Assembly: GCF_000621205.1 (NCBI RefSeq)
Contig: NZ_KK211231.1
Span: 180,033 to 216,546 of the forward strand
Direction: 5' to 3'
DNA: 36,514 nucleotides
Source: Halotalea alkalilenta DSM 17697
GTDB lineage: Bacteria; Pseudomonadota; Gammaproteobacteria; Pseudomonadales; Halomonadaceae
A model generated the notes under the pieces. It searched no databases and was not told the origin of the DNA. It worked only from the letters and a program-made list of their open reading frames with translations. The position numbers were made by a program, and so were the translations under genes. This document shows positions 27,659 to 35,646 of this stretch, in pieces. Position 1 is the first letter of the stretch; each line of letters opens with the position of its first letter.

Positions 27659-28750
27659 TTATTTCCCGCTGTATTCGCTCATGATCCGCATGTCATAGCC
27701 ATCGATCGCCGCGATCATCACTGACTGGCGAGACCCAACGGGGCGCAGTTCGCTACCGTTTCGAGCGGAACGACGGGGCACGACTCGGCCTAGCATGCTG
27801 CGGATCGAACCCGGGTCCAGCGAGCCCGTCGCCTGCGCCAGCGCAACCAGGCTGTAGATCCCTTCGTAGACCGACTCACCATAGGCATTTGCGGGCGGGG
27901 GGTGGTCGCCGAACTTCATGTGATACCGCTCCAGATAGCTGCCGTTGTTGGCCGAACGCTGGCTGGAAAAATATCCCGATGCGGAATAGAGGTTTTCGGT
28001 ATCGTCCGGGCTCAGGCCGTAAAGGATCGTCTCATCCAGACCGGGGGCGCAGCGCACCATGCGTTCGGCCATGCCGGCCCGCGCGAAGGCGCGGTTGAAG
28101 GCCACGGCATCGAGGCCAAGGAACATCGGAATGACGACATCGGCCCTGCTGTCGCCGATGGATTGAAGCAGCAGGTCGTAGTCCTGATCGCCGAGACGCT
28201 GGAACGCCTCGCCCACCACCTCCCCCCCGATACTGGCGATGACGCGCCGCGCCACGGCGAAGCTTTCACGCGGCCAGCGGTAGTTCGCGCCGCACAGGAA
28301 GAACCTGCGCGCCCTGCGTTTGCGCGCCAGCCAGCTCACCGCCACGTCGAGCAATTCATGCGTCGTCTCACCCGTGGTGATGACATCGCGCCGCCACTCG
28401 CCGCCTTCGAACTGCGGGGTGTAAATGAAAGGAAGCTTGCCGCCTATGGCCTGCGCGACCTCGGCGCGAGCGTAGCTGGGGAACATGCCGATCATCGCAT
28501 CGGCTCCATCCACCTCGACCGAGGCGATCGCATTGCTCATCGCCATCCCGGCGGAGGTTCCGCAATCGGTGGTGAAGACCTCGAGCTCACGGCCGAACAG
28601 CCCGCCCGCACGGTTGATGTCGCAGATCGCAAGTTCCGCACTGGCTATCGCCGAGGGCGCCCAAAGACCGGCGGGACCGCACTTCGCCAGCATCAGGCAC
28701 AACCGCAGAGGAGAAGAGGTTCGCTTACTCATACGCTCGTTTGGCGGCAT
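27659..28750 (-). CDS. AmiC/NhhC-like amide-sensing periplasmic-binding-fold protein
   Basis: A 363-residue type I periplasmic-binding-protein fold (SAELAICDINRAGGLFG, TDCGTSAGMAMSNAI, FFLCGANYRWP, NAYGESVYEGIYSLV). It lacks a clear signal peptide, as in AmiC and NhhC, cytoplasmic amide sensors. In Rhodococcus J1 an AmiC-like and a MarR-like protein (NhhC and NhhD) together permit amide-induced nitrile hydratase expression. The MarR gene lies just upstream, so the same pairing is likely here. A branched-amino-acid or urea-type binding protein is the alternative. The ATG at 28732 is another possible start. Confidence 0.75.
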   Translation of the reverse strand: MPPNERMSKRTSSPLRLCLMLAKCGPAGLWAPSAIASAELAICDINRAGGLFGRELEVFTTDCGTSAGMAMSNAIASVEVDGADAMIGMFPSYARAEVAQAIGGKLPFIYTPQFEGGEWRRDVITTGETTHELLDVAVSWLARKRRARRFFLCGANYRWPRESFAVARRVIASIGGEVVGEAFQRLGDQDYDLLLQSIGDSRADVVIPMFLGLDAVAFNRAFARAGMAERMVRCAPGLDETILYGLSPDDTENLYSASGYFSSQRSANNGSYLERYHMKFGDHPPPANAYGESVYEGIYSLVALAQATGSLDPGSIRSMLGRVVPRRSARNGSELRPVGSRQSVMIAAIDGYDMRIMSEYSGK

Positions 28751-28834
28751 GCCCTGCCCCTGGTTTATTTATAGTGGTTGTCAGCGTGGCGCGACAGTGG
28801 GCTTTGCACGGGACGCCGCCGTCAGGCGGCATCG

Positions 28835-29248
28835 TCACTTCAACAAACTTTGTAAAAGCCTGGTCAGCTCGGCCCTGTCTACAGCGGGCAACACATTTCC
28901 AAGCTCCTCCTCGAACGCCATCGCAGGCGTTTCGGCGGCCTTGTAGACGCTGCGCCCGACATCCGAGATGAAGACCAGCACCTTGCGTCGATCGTTCGGG
29001 TCCGGTGCGCGAAACACGAAACCAGAAGCCACGAGCCGATCGATCATCTTCGTCATCGTCGGCGGATCGACCATCGCCCAGGTGGCTAGATCGCTCATCG
29101 TGCGGCCGTTCTCCTCCACCAGCGCGGTGAGGATGCGATAGTGCTCGAGAGAAAGCCCTTCTGCCTTGAGGCGCTGCGAGAGCGCCCCTTCGATCCGGCG
29201 GTTCACCCGCGCCACGAGATGCGAGAGCGTAATTCTGTAATCGACCAT
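28835..29248 (-). CDS. MarR-family transcriptional regulator, NhhD-like
   Basis: A 137-residue winged-helix regulator. The winged-helix core runs from about 30 to 100 (LEHYRILTALVEENG, MSDLATWAMVDPPTMTKMIDRLV, DRRKVLVFISDVGRSV), with dimerisation helices on both sides. First gene of the leftward operon. It diverges from the ABC importer operon across a 222-base gap and probably controls both. Target sites are not resolved. Confidence 0.9.
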   Translation of the reverse strand: MVDYRITLSHLVARVNRRIEGALSQRLKAEGLSLEHYRILTALVEENGRTMSDLATWAMVDPPTMTKMIDRLVASGFVFRAPDPNDRRKVLVFISDVGRSVYKAAETPAMAFEEELGNVLPAVDRAELTRLLQSLLK

Positions 29249-29470
29249 CTGGCCCCCGGCTAATTTCCCTTTCTATAGTTGCTCTTTCACCTAACTTGGG
29301 CAACCCACGGTTCGAGAAACGCCGGGCCACAGCCAGCGCATTCAAAAAACTCACTTTTTAAACATAAGCTTGCGACAAATGCCACATCACGGAATATTTT
29401 TGTTGCCATTTCAAGTGTTATCGTTTCAATATTGATATACAAGAAAGACAACCCTTGGACGGAGGCCACC
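29249..29470. promoter_or_regulatory. Divergent control region of the amide island
   Basis: This AT-rich gap separates the MarR-led operon from the ABC importer operon. It must hold both promoters and MarR sites. A direct repeat TTTCAA occurs at 29410-29415 and 29425-29430, about one and a half helical turns apart. No convincing palindrome or -10/-35 pair stands out. GGAGG at 29461-29465 is the ribosome-binding site of the ATPase gene. Confidence 0.5.
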
Positions 29471-30253
29471 ATGCCCCACGCCCTGGAAGCGATGTCCATC
29501 ACCAAATCCTACATGACCTCGGACGGTCCAATGACCGTCCTACGAAACATGTCGTTCCATGCGGCCAAGGACGAATTCGTGGCCTTCGTCGGGCCTTCGG
29601 GCTGCGGAAAATCCACGCTGTTCAACATCATCACCGGGCTGCTCGGTCCGGATGCCGGATCGATCGTCGTGGACGGGCGCGAGACCACCGGAATGGTTTC
29701 GGCAAAGATCGGCTATGTCCTGCAAAAGGACCTGTTGTTCCCGTGGCGAACCGTCGTGGACAACATCATCCTCGGGCTGGAAGTGAAGGGCGCATCGAAA
29801 CGCGAGGCGCGCGCTAAGGCCTCGCGCCTGCTGCACGACTACAAGATGTCAGGGTATGAAAACAAACTGCCGGGCGAGCTTTCAGGCGGGATGCGCCAGC
29901 GCGTCGCGCTGATGCGTACGATGATCACCGACCCGCAGATCATCATGATCGATGAAAGCTACAAGGCGCTGGATTACCCGCTCAAGATCGAACTGGAAGG
30001 CGAGCTTCTCGACCATGTCAAAGGGTCCGGCAAGACCGTGATTTTCATCACCCACGACATCGAAGAGGCCGTCACCCTCGCCGACCGCGTCTACGTGATG
30101 AAGGCCCACCCGGGAGAGATCGTCGAGGAAATCCGCATCGATCTGGGCACCGAGAGCCATTCCATCCCCGAACGCCGGATGTCGCCACGCTTCAACGAAT
30201 ACTACGACCGCATCTGGCAGCGCATCGGAGCGCCGCGGACCGTCAACGCCTGA
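29471..30253 (+). CDS. ABC transporter ATP-binding protein, NitT/TauT type
   Basis: Energises import of a small nitrogen compound. 260 residues with Walker A GPSGCGKSTLFN, Q-loop QKDLLFPWRTV, signature LSGGMRQRVALMR, Walker B IIMIDES and H-loop FITHDIEEAV. The usual DEPFGALD of this family reads DESYKALD. The ATG at 29471 has GGAGG 5 bases upstream. A longer frame back to 29279 is low-complexity and not family-like. First gene of the rightward operon, 16 bases before the permease. Confidence 0.92.
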   Translation: MPHALEAMSITKSYMTSDGPMTVLRNMSFHAAKDEFVAFVGPSGCGKSTLFNIITGLLGPDAGSIVVDGRETTGMVSAKIGYVLQKDLLFPWRTVVDNIILGLEVKGASKREARAKASRLLHDYKMSGYENKLPGELSGGMRQRVALMRTMITDPQIIMIDESYKALDYPLKIELEGELLDHVKGSGKTVIFITHDIEEAVTLADRVYVMKAHPGEIVEEIRIDLGTESHSIPERRMSPRFNEYYDRIWQRIGAPRTVNA

Positions 30254-30268
30254 CCGCGAGACAGATAC

Positions 30269-31096
30269 ATGACCATGCGACATTCCTCTCGGGCCAAGAT
30301 CGGCCCGCCGAAGACGCTACCGCTGACCGAAAACCCGCTTGCCAGGCGCTATCTGCTGGTCGCGCTGCAAATCGGCATCACTGTCGCACTCCTTGCCGCG
30401 TGGGAGATCGGGGCGCGGACCGGTTTGGTGAACCGTTTTTTGTTCGCCAGCCCGTCGATGGTCTGGGACGTGCTGGTCAAACGCTCCGTCTCGGGCGAGC
30501 TATTCGAGGATATCTGGACGACCAGCGCCGAGACCCTGACCGGCTACGCCGTGGGCGCGATCGGTGGATCGGCCATCGGGCTAGGCCTTTGGTACTCACG
30601 GTTCCTGTCGGACCTGTCCGCGCCCTTCATCGCGGCGATCGGGTCGATCCCCGTCCTGGCAATCGCACCGATGACGATCATCTGGTTCGGCACGGGGATG
30701 ATGGCCAAGGTGATGATCGTGGCGTTCTCCTGCGTCGTCGTCTCGCTGACCACATCCTACAAGGGCGCGATGCGAACGGATGGAGACCTGATCAACCTGA
30801 TGCGCTCGTTCGGGGCCTCCCGATCCGCGATCTTCTTCAAGCTGGTGGTGCCCGCGTCGATGCCCTGGGTCATCTCGGGGCTGAAGCTGAACGTCGGCTT
30901 CGCCCTGGTGGGTGCGATCGTGGGCGAATACATCTCCTCGCAGGCCGGGGTCGGGCACATGATCCTGCTGGGATCTTCCAACTTCTCGATGAACATCGTC
31001 CTCGCCGGGGTCGCCGTAGTGATGGTGATGATGCTCGTTTTCAACTTTCTGGTAGGTCTGATCGAAAAATCCATCCTCTCCTGGGAACGAAAATAA
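30269..31096 (+). CDS. ABC transporter permease, SsuC/NitT/TauT type
   Basis: A 275-residue inner-membrane permease with about six hydrophobic segments. The cytoplasmic EAA loop (DLINLMRSFGASRSAIFFKLVVPAS) is the site that couples to the ATPase. Opening helix LVALQIGITVALLAAWEIGA. Same-strand neighbours are the ATPase upstream and the binding protein 3 bases downstream, so a complete importer is present. Confidence 0.92.
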   Translation: MTMRHSSRAKIGPPKTLPLTENPLARRYLLVALQIGITVALLAAWEIGARTGLVNRFLFASPSMVWDVLVKRSVSGELFEDIWTTSAETLTGYAVGAIGGSAIGLGLWYSRFLSDLSAPFIAAIGSIPVLAIAPMTIIWFGTGMMAKVMIVAFSCVVVSLTTSYKGAMRTDGDLINLMRSFGASRSAIFFKLVVPASMPWVISGLKLNVGFALVGAIVGEYISSQAGVGHMILLGSSNFSMNIVLAGVAVVMVMMLVFNFLVGLIEKSILSWERK

Positions 31097-31098
31097 CC

Positions 31099-32103
31099 AT
31101 GCTGCGTAAAAGAACCCTCCTCGCCTCTGCCTTTGGCCTTGCACTGGTACCGCTTGCCGCCGCCGCCCAGGACGAGACTGAAGTCACCATCAATCAGGCT
31201 TTCCAGTCGCTGCTCTATCTGCCGCTTTACGTCGCACAAGAGCAAGGGTTCTTCGCCGCGCAAGGGTTGAAGGTCAGCATCCAGACCGGCGGCGGCGGCG
31301 CACAAAGCTGGGCGGCGGTGATCGGTGGCTCGGCGCAATTCTCGATCCAGGATCCGGTTTTCGTACCGAAATCGCGAGAAATGGGCGGCGATGGCGTGGT
31401 GGTCGCGGGTGTGCAGAATGCGCCGACCGTGTTCATCTTCGGCAAGGACGACACCCCGTTGCAGAACAATCTGGCGCATCTTTCAGGCAAACGAATCATC
31501 ACCAGCCCTGAGCCGGACACGACGTGGGCCTTCATGTCCTACCTGATCGAGCAAGAGGGCTTGACCGACGTCTCCATCGTGAACGTCTCCATCGGAAATG
31601 AAATTCCGGCCATCATGGCCGACCGCGCAGACTACGCGCTTGCAGTGGATCCGCAGGTCGCACAGGCTGAAATCGACAACGGGCTGCATGCGACGTATTC
31701 CTTCTCGGGGGAGCAATCGTGGTATCCCTATGCCTTCTCCAGCCTGACGACGACGCAGGCCTATATCGACGAGAACCCCGAGGCAGCGCAGGGCATCGTC
31801 ACCGCGTTCGAGCAGGCCTCACGCTTCATCTACGCCGACTTCGACCGCACGGTCGAGATCGCGATGCAGTATTTCCCACAGCTCTCCGAAGAGGTCGTCC
31901 GCGCTTCGGTCCAGCGGGAAATCGACGCCAAGGGCTATCCCGAGACCGTCGCAGTCAGCGAAAAGGCGTGGGAGAACAACATGAAAATCTCGGTCTATGC
32001 CGGCACGCTGGAGGAATACCCTTCGGAGGCGACATCCTACGCCGCCAACGTGAACACCGAGCTGGCAACCAAAGCCGCGGCATCGCTGGATGCAGCGAAC
32101 TGA
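31099..32103 (+). CDS. ABC transporter substrate-binding protein, NMT1/THI5-like
   Basis: A 334-residue binding protein of the NMT1/THI5/TauA group. A signal peptide (RTLLASAFGLALVPLAAAA) ends near residue 24, followed by the fold start VTINQAFQSLLYLPLYVAQ and AAQGLKVSIQ. Relatives bind taurine, nitrate, pyrimidines or amides; the ligand cannot be told. The neighbouring amidases suggest an amide, ureide or nitrile-derived compound. Third gene of the importer set. Confidence 0.9.
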   Translation: MLRKRTLLASAFGLALVPLAAAAQDETEVTINQAFQSLLYLPLYVAQEQGFFAAQGLKVSIQTGGGGAQSWAAVIGGSAQFSIQDPVFVPKSREMGGDGVVVAGVQNAPTVFIFGKDDTPLQNNLAHLSGKRIITSPEPDTTWAFMSYLIEQEGLTDVSIVNVSIGNEIPAIMADRADYALAVDPQVAQAEIDNGLHATYSFSGEQSWYPYAFSSLTTTQAYIDENPEAAQGIVTAFEQASRFIYADFDRTVEIAMQYFPQLSEEVVRASVQREIDAKGYPETVAVSEKAWENNMKISVYAGTLEEYPSEATSYAANVNTELATKAAASLDAAN

Positions 32104-32161
32104 AGCGCCCGGCGGGCCGGAGGCGGCCCACCCCATCCCCGCGACCCACAAGGACGGCCCG

Positions 32162-32392
32162 ATGACCCTCGCCCCAGAGACGCGGCTCGCCCTGCTTGGC
32201 CTGCCGCCCGAGCAGATCACCCCCGAACTCCGCGCCATCGTCGCGGACTGGGCCGCGCGCTGTGATGCGCTCGCCGCCCATGCGAAGGCCGCGCTGGACC
32301 CGTTCACTCTCCCCATTCCGGCTACGCTCGCGCCGCTCAGCCAGCAACCGCCTGCCTTCAGCCTCGGCACCGACACGCAAGGCGGGATCTGA
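32162..32392 (+). CDS. AtzG-like (DUF4089) small amidase subunit
   Basis: A 76-residue helical protein. The opening LALLGLPPEQITPELRAIV and the order before an AtzE-like amidase fit the DUF4089/AtzG family. AtzG forms a heterotetramer with AtzE and is needed for AtzE activity in 1-carboxybiuret hydrolysis. Here the pair may act on a different amide. AAGGAC lies 6 bases before the ATG. The next gene starts 1 base after the stop. Confidence 0.72.
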   Translation: MTLAPETRLALLGLPPEQITPELRAIVADWAARCDALAAHAKAALDPFTLPIPATLAPLSQQPPAFSLGTDTQGGI

Positions 32393-32393
32393 G

Positions 32394-33713
32394 ATGCGCG
32401 ACCCTATGGCAAGCGGCATGGACCTGATCGCAGCGGGGATCGCCGTGCGACGGGGGGAATTCACCTTCGTCGATCTGACGCGTCGCTGCCTGCAGCGGGC
32501 CGAGGAGACGCGCGAACTGAATGCCTTCGAGACGTTGCTGCCCGAGCAGGCCCTCGCCGCGGCCGAGGCGCAGGACAAGCTGCTGGCGGCGGGCTACCAT
32601 CTTGGCCCGCTGCAAGGCATTCCGATCGCGCTGAAATCGAACATCGCGCTACAGGGCGCACCGCTGACCGCAGGCAGCCGCGTGCTGGCGAACGCCATCG
32701 CCACCAAGGATGCCGAGGTCACCTACCGGCTGAAACGCGCCGGAGCGGTCATCCTCGGGCTGACGAACATGCACGAGTTCGCATGGGGTGGCACCACGGC
32801 CAATCCGCATTATGGCCAGACCCGCAACGCCTGCGATCCCGCACGCATTCCCGCCGGATCGTCGGGTGGATCGGGAGCGGCCGTGGCAGCGGGCTCGGTC
32901 TTTGCCGCGCTCGGCACGGACACCGGCGGATCGGTGCGTCTGCCGGCCTCGATGAACGGCATAACCGGGCTGCGTCCCGGCATCGGGCGGCTGCCGATGG
33001 ACGGCATCTTCCCGCTGGCATGGTCGTTGGATACCGTCGGCCCGATGGCTCGCAGCGGTCGCGACGCCGCCGCGCTGTTCGCCGCGATGCTGGATGCACC
33101 GCAGGTACCCTCGCGTCGTGGGATGAGCGGGCTGCGCATCGGCCTGCCACGTCGCTACGTATTCGCCCGGCTGGAGGACACAGTACGTCGATCCTTCGAC
33201 GACTGGCTGGAGCGCGCCCGCATCGCAGGTGCGACCATCGTAGATATCGACATCCCCGCACTGGACTACGCCGTCGATGCGCTGGTCATCGCAGACGCGG
33301 CAGAACCTTCCGCCGTCCACGACCGTTGGCTCGACGACCACCCCGAACTCTACGGCCAGGACGTGCTGAACCAACTGCTGGCCGGGCGCACGATCACCGC
33401 CACGGAGTACCTGCACGCCCAGCGTTTCCGCAGTCGCTTCCGCGAGGATCTTCTCTCGCTGGCCGCGGATGTGGACGTGATCGCCACGCCCACCATCCCC
33501 TTCGTCGCCCCTCATATCGGCCAGACCGAGGTGATCCTGTCAGGCCATGCGGAATCGATACTGGCTGCGAACATGCGCTTCACCGCGATCGCCAGCTGCT
33601 CGGGCCTGCCCGCCATCAGCTTCCCCAGCGGGGCAGCGTTCGACAGCCTGCCCGTCGGCATCCAGCTGATCGGCTGGGAGGGGAGCGAAGCCGACCTGAT
33701 GGCGCTGGCCTGA
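32394..33713 (+). CDS. AtzE-like amidase (amidase signature family)
   Basis: Catalytic subunit predicted to hydrolyse a carboxamide together with the AtzG-like protein. The triad is visible: Lys of IPIALKSNIAL (about residue 81), Ser of PAGSSGGSGAAV (about 158) and Ser of DTGGSVRLPAS (about 182). 439 residues. The C-terminus stops at GSEADLMALA, about 15-20 residues short of typical AtzE ends, and reading past the stop continues for only a short distance before diverging, so a recent truncation is possible. No cyanuric acid pathway genes are in the window, so the natural substrate is unknown. Confidence 0.83.
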   Translation: MRDPMASGMDLIAAGIAVRRGEFTFVDLTRRCLQRAEETRELNAFETLLPEQALAAAEAQDKLLAAGYHLGPLQGIPIALKSNIALQGAPLTAGSRVLANAIATKDAEVTYRLKRAGAVILGLTNMHEFAWGGTTANPHYGQTRNACDPARIPAGSSGGSGAAVAAGSVFAALGTDTGGSVRLPASMNGITGLRPGIGRLPMDGIFPLAWSLDTVGPMARSGRDAAALFAAMLDAPQVPSRRGMSGLRIGLPRRYVFARLEDTVRRSFDDWLERARIAGATIVDIDIPALDYAVDALVIADAAEPSAVHDRWLDDHPELYGQDVLNQLLAGRTITATEYLHAQRFRSRFREDLLSLAADVDVIATPTIPFVAPHIGQTEVILSGHAESILAANMRFTAIASCSGLPAISFPSGAAFDSLPVGIQLIGWEGSEADLMALA

Positions 33714-33781
33714 AGATATGTCCCAGCGCCCCGCTCCCATCGTTGCACTTCCCTGCTTTCGACCCTTTGCCATTACTCGCA

Positions 33782-34462
33782 TCAACTCAACAGATTCAAT
33801 TCAAAGACATGACTGATGCGCTTTCCGTCCCATTCATAGCCCAGATGCCGGCCCTGCCGTGTGGCGCTCAGAACAGGAGGACGAAGTACCGCCGCACATT
33901 CGCCGGCAGGATCGCGCACGCTAGGATAGACGATGCCATCGGCCTGGCTGTCCCACGTCTTGCGACCGAACGCTTGGCTTGCCGACCAATCATCCGGGGC
34001 CAGTAGGGCGCCTGCAGCGGTGCTGTTTCTCAAGTCGACGAACAAGCCGTCGAGGTCCGACAAATAAACCCGCTGCTGCAGCATCATCGGGGGCTCGTAA
34101 GACTCCCGCATGAAGCGCTCGGCGTGATAACGGGTCTCGGCGATGGCTGTAACTTCCGACAAGGCGCAGTAATAGGCACCGAACGTGCCGTCGGTGAAAC
34201 GTGAACCGGTCGGCGGGAAGTGGCAGAAAGCGGCCATCACCGGCGTCCAGCCCGGGCCGTAACGCCGATCTTCATCACGGATCAGGTGAATGGCACCAGC
34301 TTCCTCCCGCAGGCGGGATGAGGTCGCGCCCTCCAGTTCGTTGAGCAGCGCCCAGTCATCGGGAGAGCCGTTGACCCCCTCGAAGAGATCGATGGGTGGA
34401 AAGCGCGAGGGGATGATCCGATAGCAGGGATGCCAGGCGAAACAAGACACGGGAAAACTCAT
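33782..34462 (-). CDS. RES-domain toxin
   Basis: A 226-residue RES-domain protein. RES toxins degrade NAD+ and halt growth when free of antitoxin. Conserved family features are the Arg in CYRIIPSRF, the Tyr-Glu region GAYYCALSEVTAIAETRYH and the C-terminal Ser-Arg stretch. The start overlaps the antitoxin stop as ATGA. It is convergent with the AtzE-like gene; only 68 bases separate their stops. Confidence 0.85.
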   Translation of the reverse strand: MSFPVSCFAWHPCYRIIPSRFPPIDLFEGVNGSPDDWALLNELEGATSSRLREEAGAIHLIRDEDRRYGPGWTPVMAAFCHFPPTGSRFTDGTFGAYYCALSEVTAIAETRYHAERFMRESYEPPMMLQQRVYLSDLDGLFVDLRNSTAAGALLAPDDWSASQAFGRKTWDSQADGIVYPSVRDPAGECAAVLRPPVLSATRQGRHLGYEWDGKRISHVFELNLLS

Positions 34463-34860
34463 GCAACGCCCCCACCGCGGGCCGCATCCAGATGCCGGCG
34501 TACCACATATAGATCGGATACTTGCCCGTTGAGCATCCGCTCGATAGGAGCGTGCCCCGCGAACAGCGGATTCTGATTGGCCCGTTTCAACCAGCTGTCC
34601 GCCGCCTGAGCGTTGGGTAACAGGATATGGAGTGCCTTGTAGATGCCCAGGATCAATGACATCCGCTCCAGGTGGTTCACGTCCAGCGGTGCACGATCCG
34701 GCTGCTGTTTCCAGCGGCGATAGGTGGAATCCGGCACGCCCAAGAGCGTGGCGGCTTCATGCTCCTTGAGACCCCATGCCCTGGAGATGTTGGGGTAGGT
34801 ACGCATGGCCGCAGCCGCCATATCCTGGCGCTCATGGGGTGTCTGGTGTTGTAGGGACAT
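34459..34860 (-). CDS. Xre/ParS/MbcA-type antitoxin
   Basis: Partner antitoxin of the RES toxin, 133 residues. An Xre-like helix-turn-helix (about 30-70, LGVPDSTYRRWKQ) is followed by the toxin-binding MbcA/ParS-like domain (LILGIYKALHILLP, NPLFAGHAPIERMLNGQVSDL), whose last residues insert into RES active sites in known complexes. The ATG at 34860 is chosen because AAAGGAGG lies 6 bases ahead. An ATG at 34896 gives a longer N-terminus. The Xre part probably represses the operon. Confidence 0.87.
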   Translation of the reverse strand: MSLQHQTPHERQDMAAAAMRTYPNISRAWGLKEHEAATLLGVPDSTYRRWKQQPDRAPLDVNHLERMSLILGIYKALHILLPNAQAADSWLKRANQNPLFAGHAPIERMLNGQVSDLYVVRRHLDAARGGGVA

Positions 34861-34863
34861 GGC

Positions 34864-34885
34864 TGATCCTCCTTTATGAGGATCA
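34864..34885 (-). promoter_or_regulatory. Inverted repeat over the antitoxin ribosome-binding site
   Basis: TGATCCT (34864-34870) and AGGATCA (34879-34885) form perfect 7-bp arms around an 8-base centre. The centre contains part of the GGAGG ribosome-binding site. It may be the Xre operator, or an RNA hairpin that masks translation. Confidence 0.5.
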
Positions 34886-35150
34886 TGGTGGGTCATATGG
34901 CGGAATATATCAAATCACCATCCACATGAGCGACCAGCGGATCACTAAGCCTATGAGGCTCGAGTACGCGACCTAACGCCCTTCCCAAACCACCGTGGCC
35001 CTTCCCGGATGTCGACGCGGGAGGCATCGATCACCAGGTCCTGACCGGCAGCTCGAGCGAGCGTCGCCTCGGATGTCGAGATGGTTCAAGTACCTCGACG
35101 CTTTCGCGGCGTATGCCGCTAGCGGTGCGCAAGAGCACGACCACGACCGG
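34886..35150. other. Accessory gap, no intact gene
   Basis: No gene is assignable. On the minus strand a short frame near 35060-34985 reads protein-like (DLVIDASRVDIREG) but has no usable start and I recognise no family. The promoter of the antitoxin-toxin pair must lie in the left part, where the minus strand has TATATT near 34905. Confidence 0.3.
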
Positions 35151-35252
35151 AGCCAGGAGACACTGGACGCCATCGCCTTGCGGCTGAACATGCCTCCGCG
35201 CAAGCGCTTCGACTTCAAATGCCCGATCGAGGTAAAGGGGGAGGTAATGTAA
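35151..35252 (+). pseudogene. IS30-family transposase C-terminal remnant
   Basis: The frame reads ETLDAIALRLNMPPRKRFDF and ends KCPIEVKGEVM. This matches the conserved C-terminal end of IS30-family transposases (LN.RPRK.. then F..P.EV). The catalytic DDE part is missing, so the element is dead. A possible terminal inverted repeat, TGTTGCACTCAACTCTTGCA, lies near 35301-35320. It marks past IS activity in this accessory region. Confidence 0.6.
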
Positions 35253-35383
35253 GACGCCATGGCCATTCGCCATGATGCTACCGATTCAATTTAATAGCTG
35301 TGTTGCACTCAACTCTTGCAATCGACCATTCACGGATCAAACTATATGTGAAAATGGCGATCAGATCTTGCTAATACCCTGTC

Positions 35384-35644
35384 TTATTGATTAAAGTAAA
35401 ATTTAATGAAAGGTAATCCGACGGCAGCAATTACCAGCATTATAGCGACTAACCAAAGTGAGAGAGGGATCAGACTCTTGAAGGAGAGCCAGCATGCTAC
35501 CAGCAGTGTCATCAAACAAGATGAGTAGAGCATAAGAAACTTAGGGGAAGTTAGCCCACTGGTGCTGGGGAAGCTAAGCGAAAGCAAAAAACCCGTCATC
35601 ATTATCGCTGGTAAAAGCAAGGCTGGCATCGGTATATTTATCAT
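35384..35644 (-). CDS. Small three-helix membrane protein, possible immunity protein
   Basis: An 86-residue hydrophobic protein with three predicted membrane helices (PALLLPAIMMTGFLLSLSF, FLMLYSSCLMTLLVACWLSF, SLWLVAIMLVIAAVGLPFI). The gene is much richer in A and T than its neighbours, as is usual for CDI immunity and similar exchangeable genes. It starts 2 bases after the tail of the broken CdiA-like gene on the same strand. I propose an immunity role by position. No family is recognised. Confidence 0.6.
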   Translation of the reverse strand: MINIPMPALLLPAIMMTGFLLSLSFPSTSGLTSPKFLMLYSSCLMTLLVACWLSFKSLIPLSLWLVAIMLVIAAVGLPFIKFYFNQ

Positions 35645-35646
35645 CG

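Noticed and set aside
29279-29470. A longer N-terminus for the ABC ATPase.
   Set aside because: The residues before the ATG at 29471 are low-GC and non-homologous, while GGAGG sits directly before that ATG.
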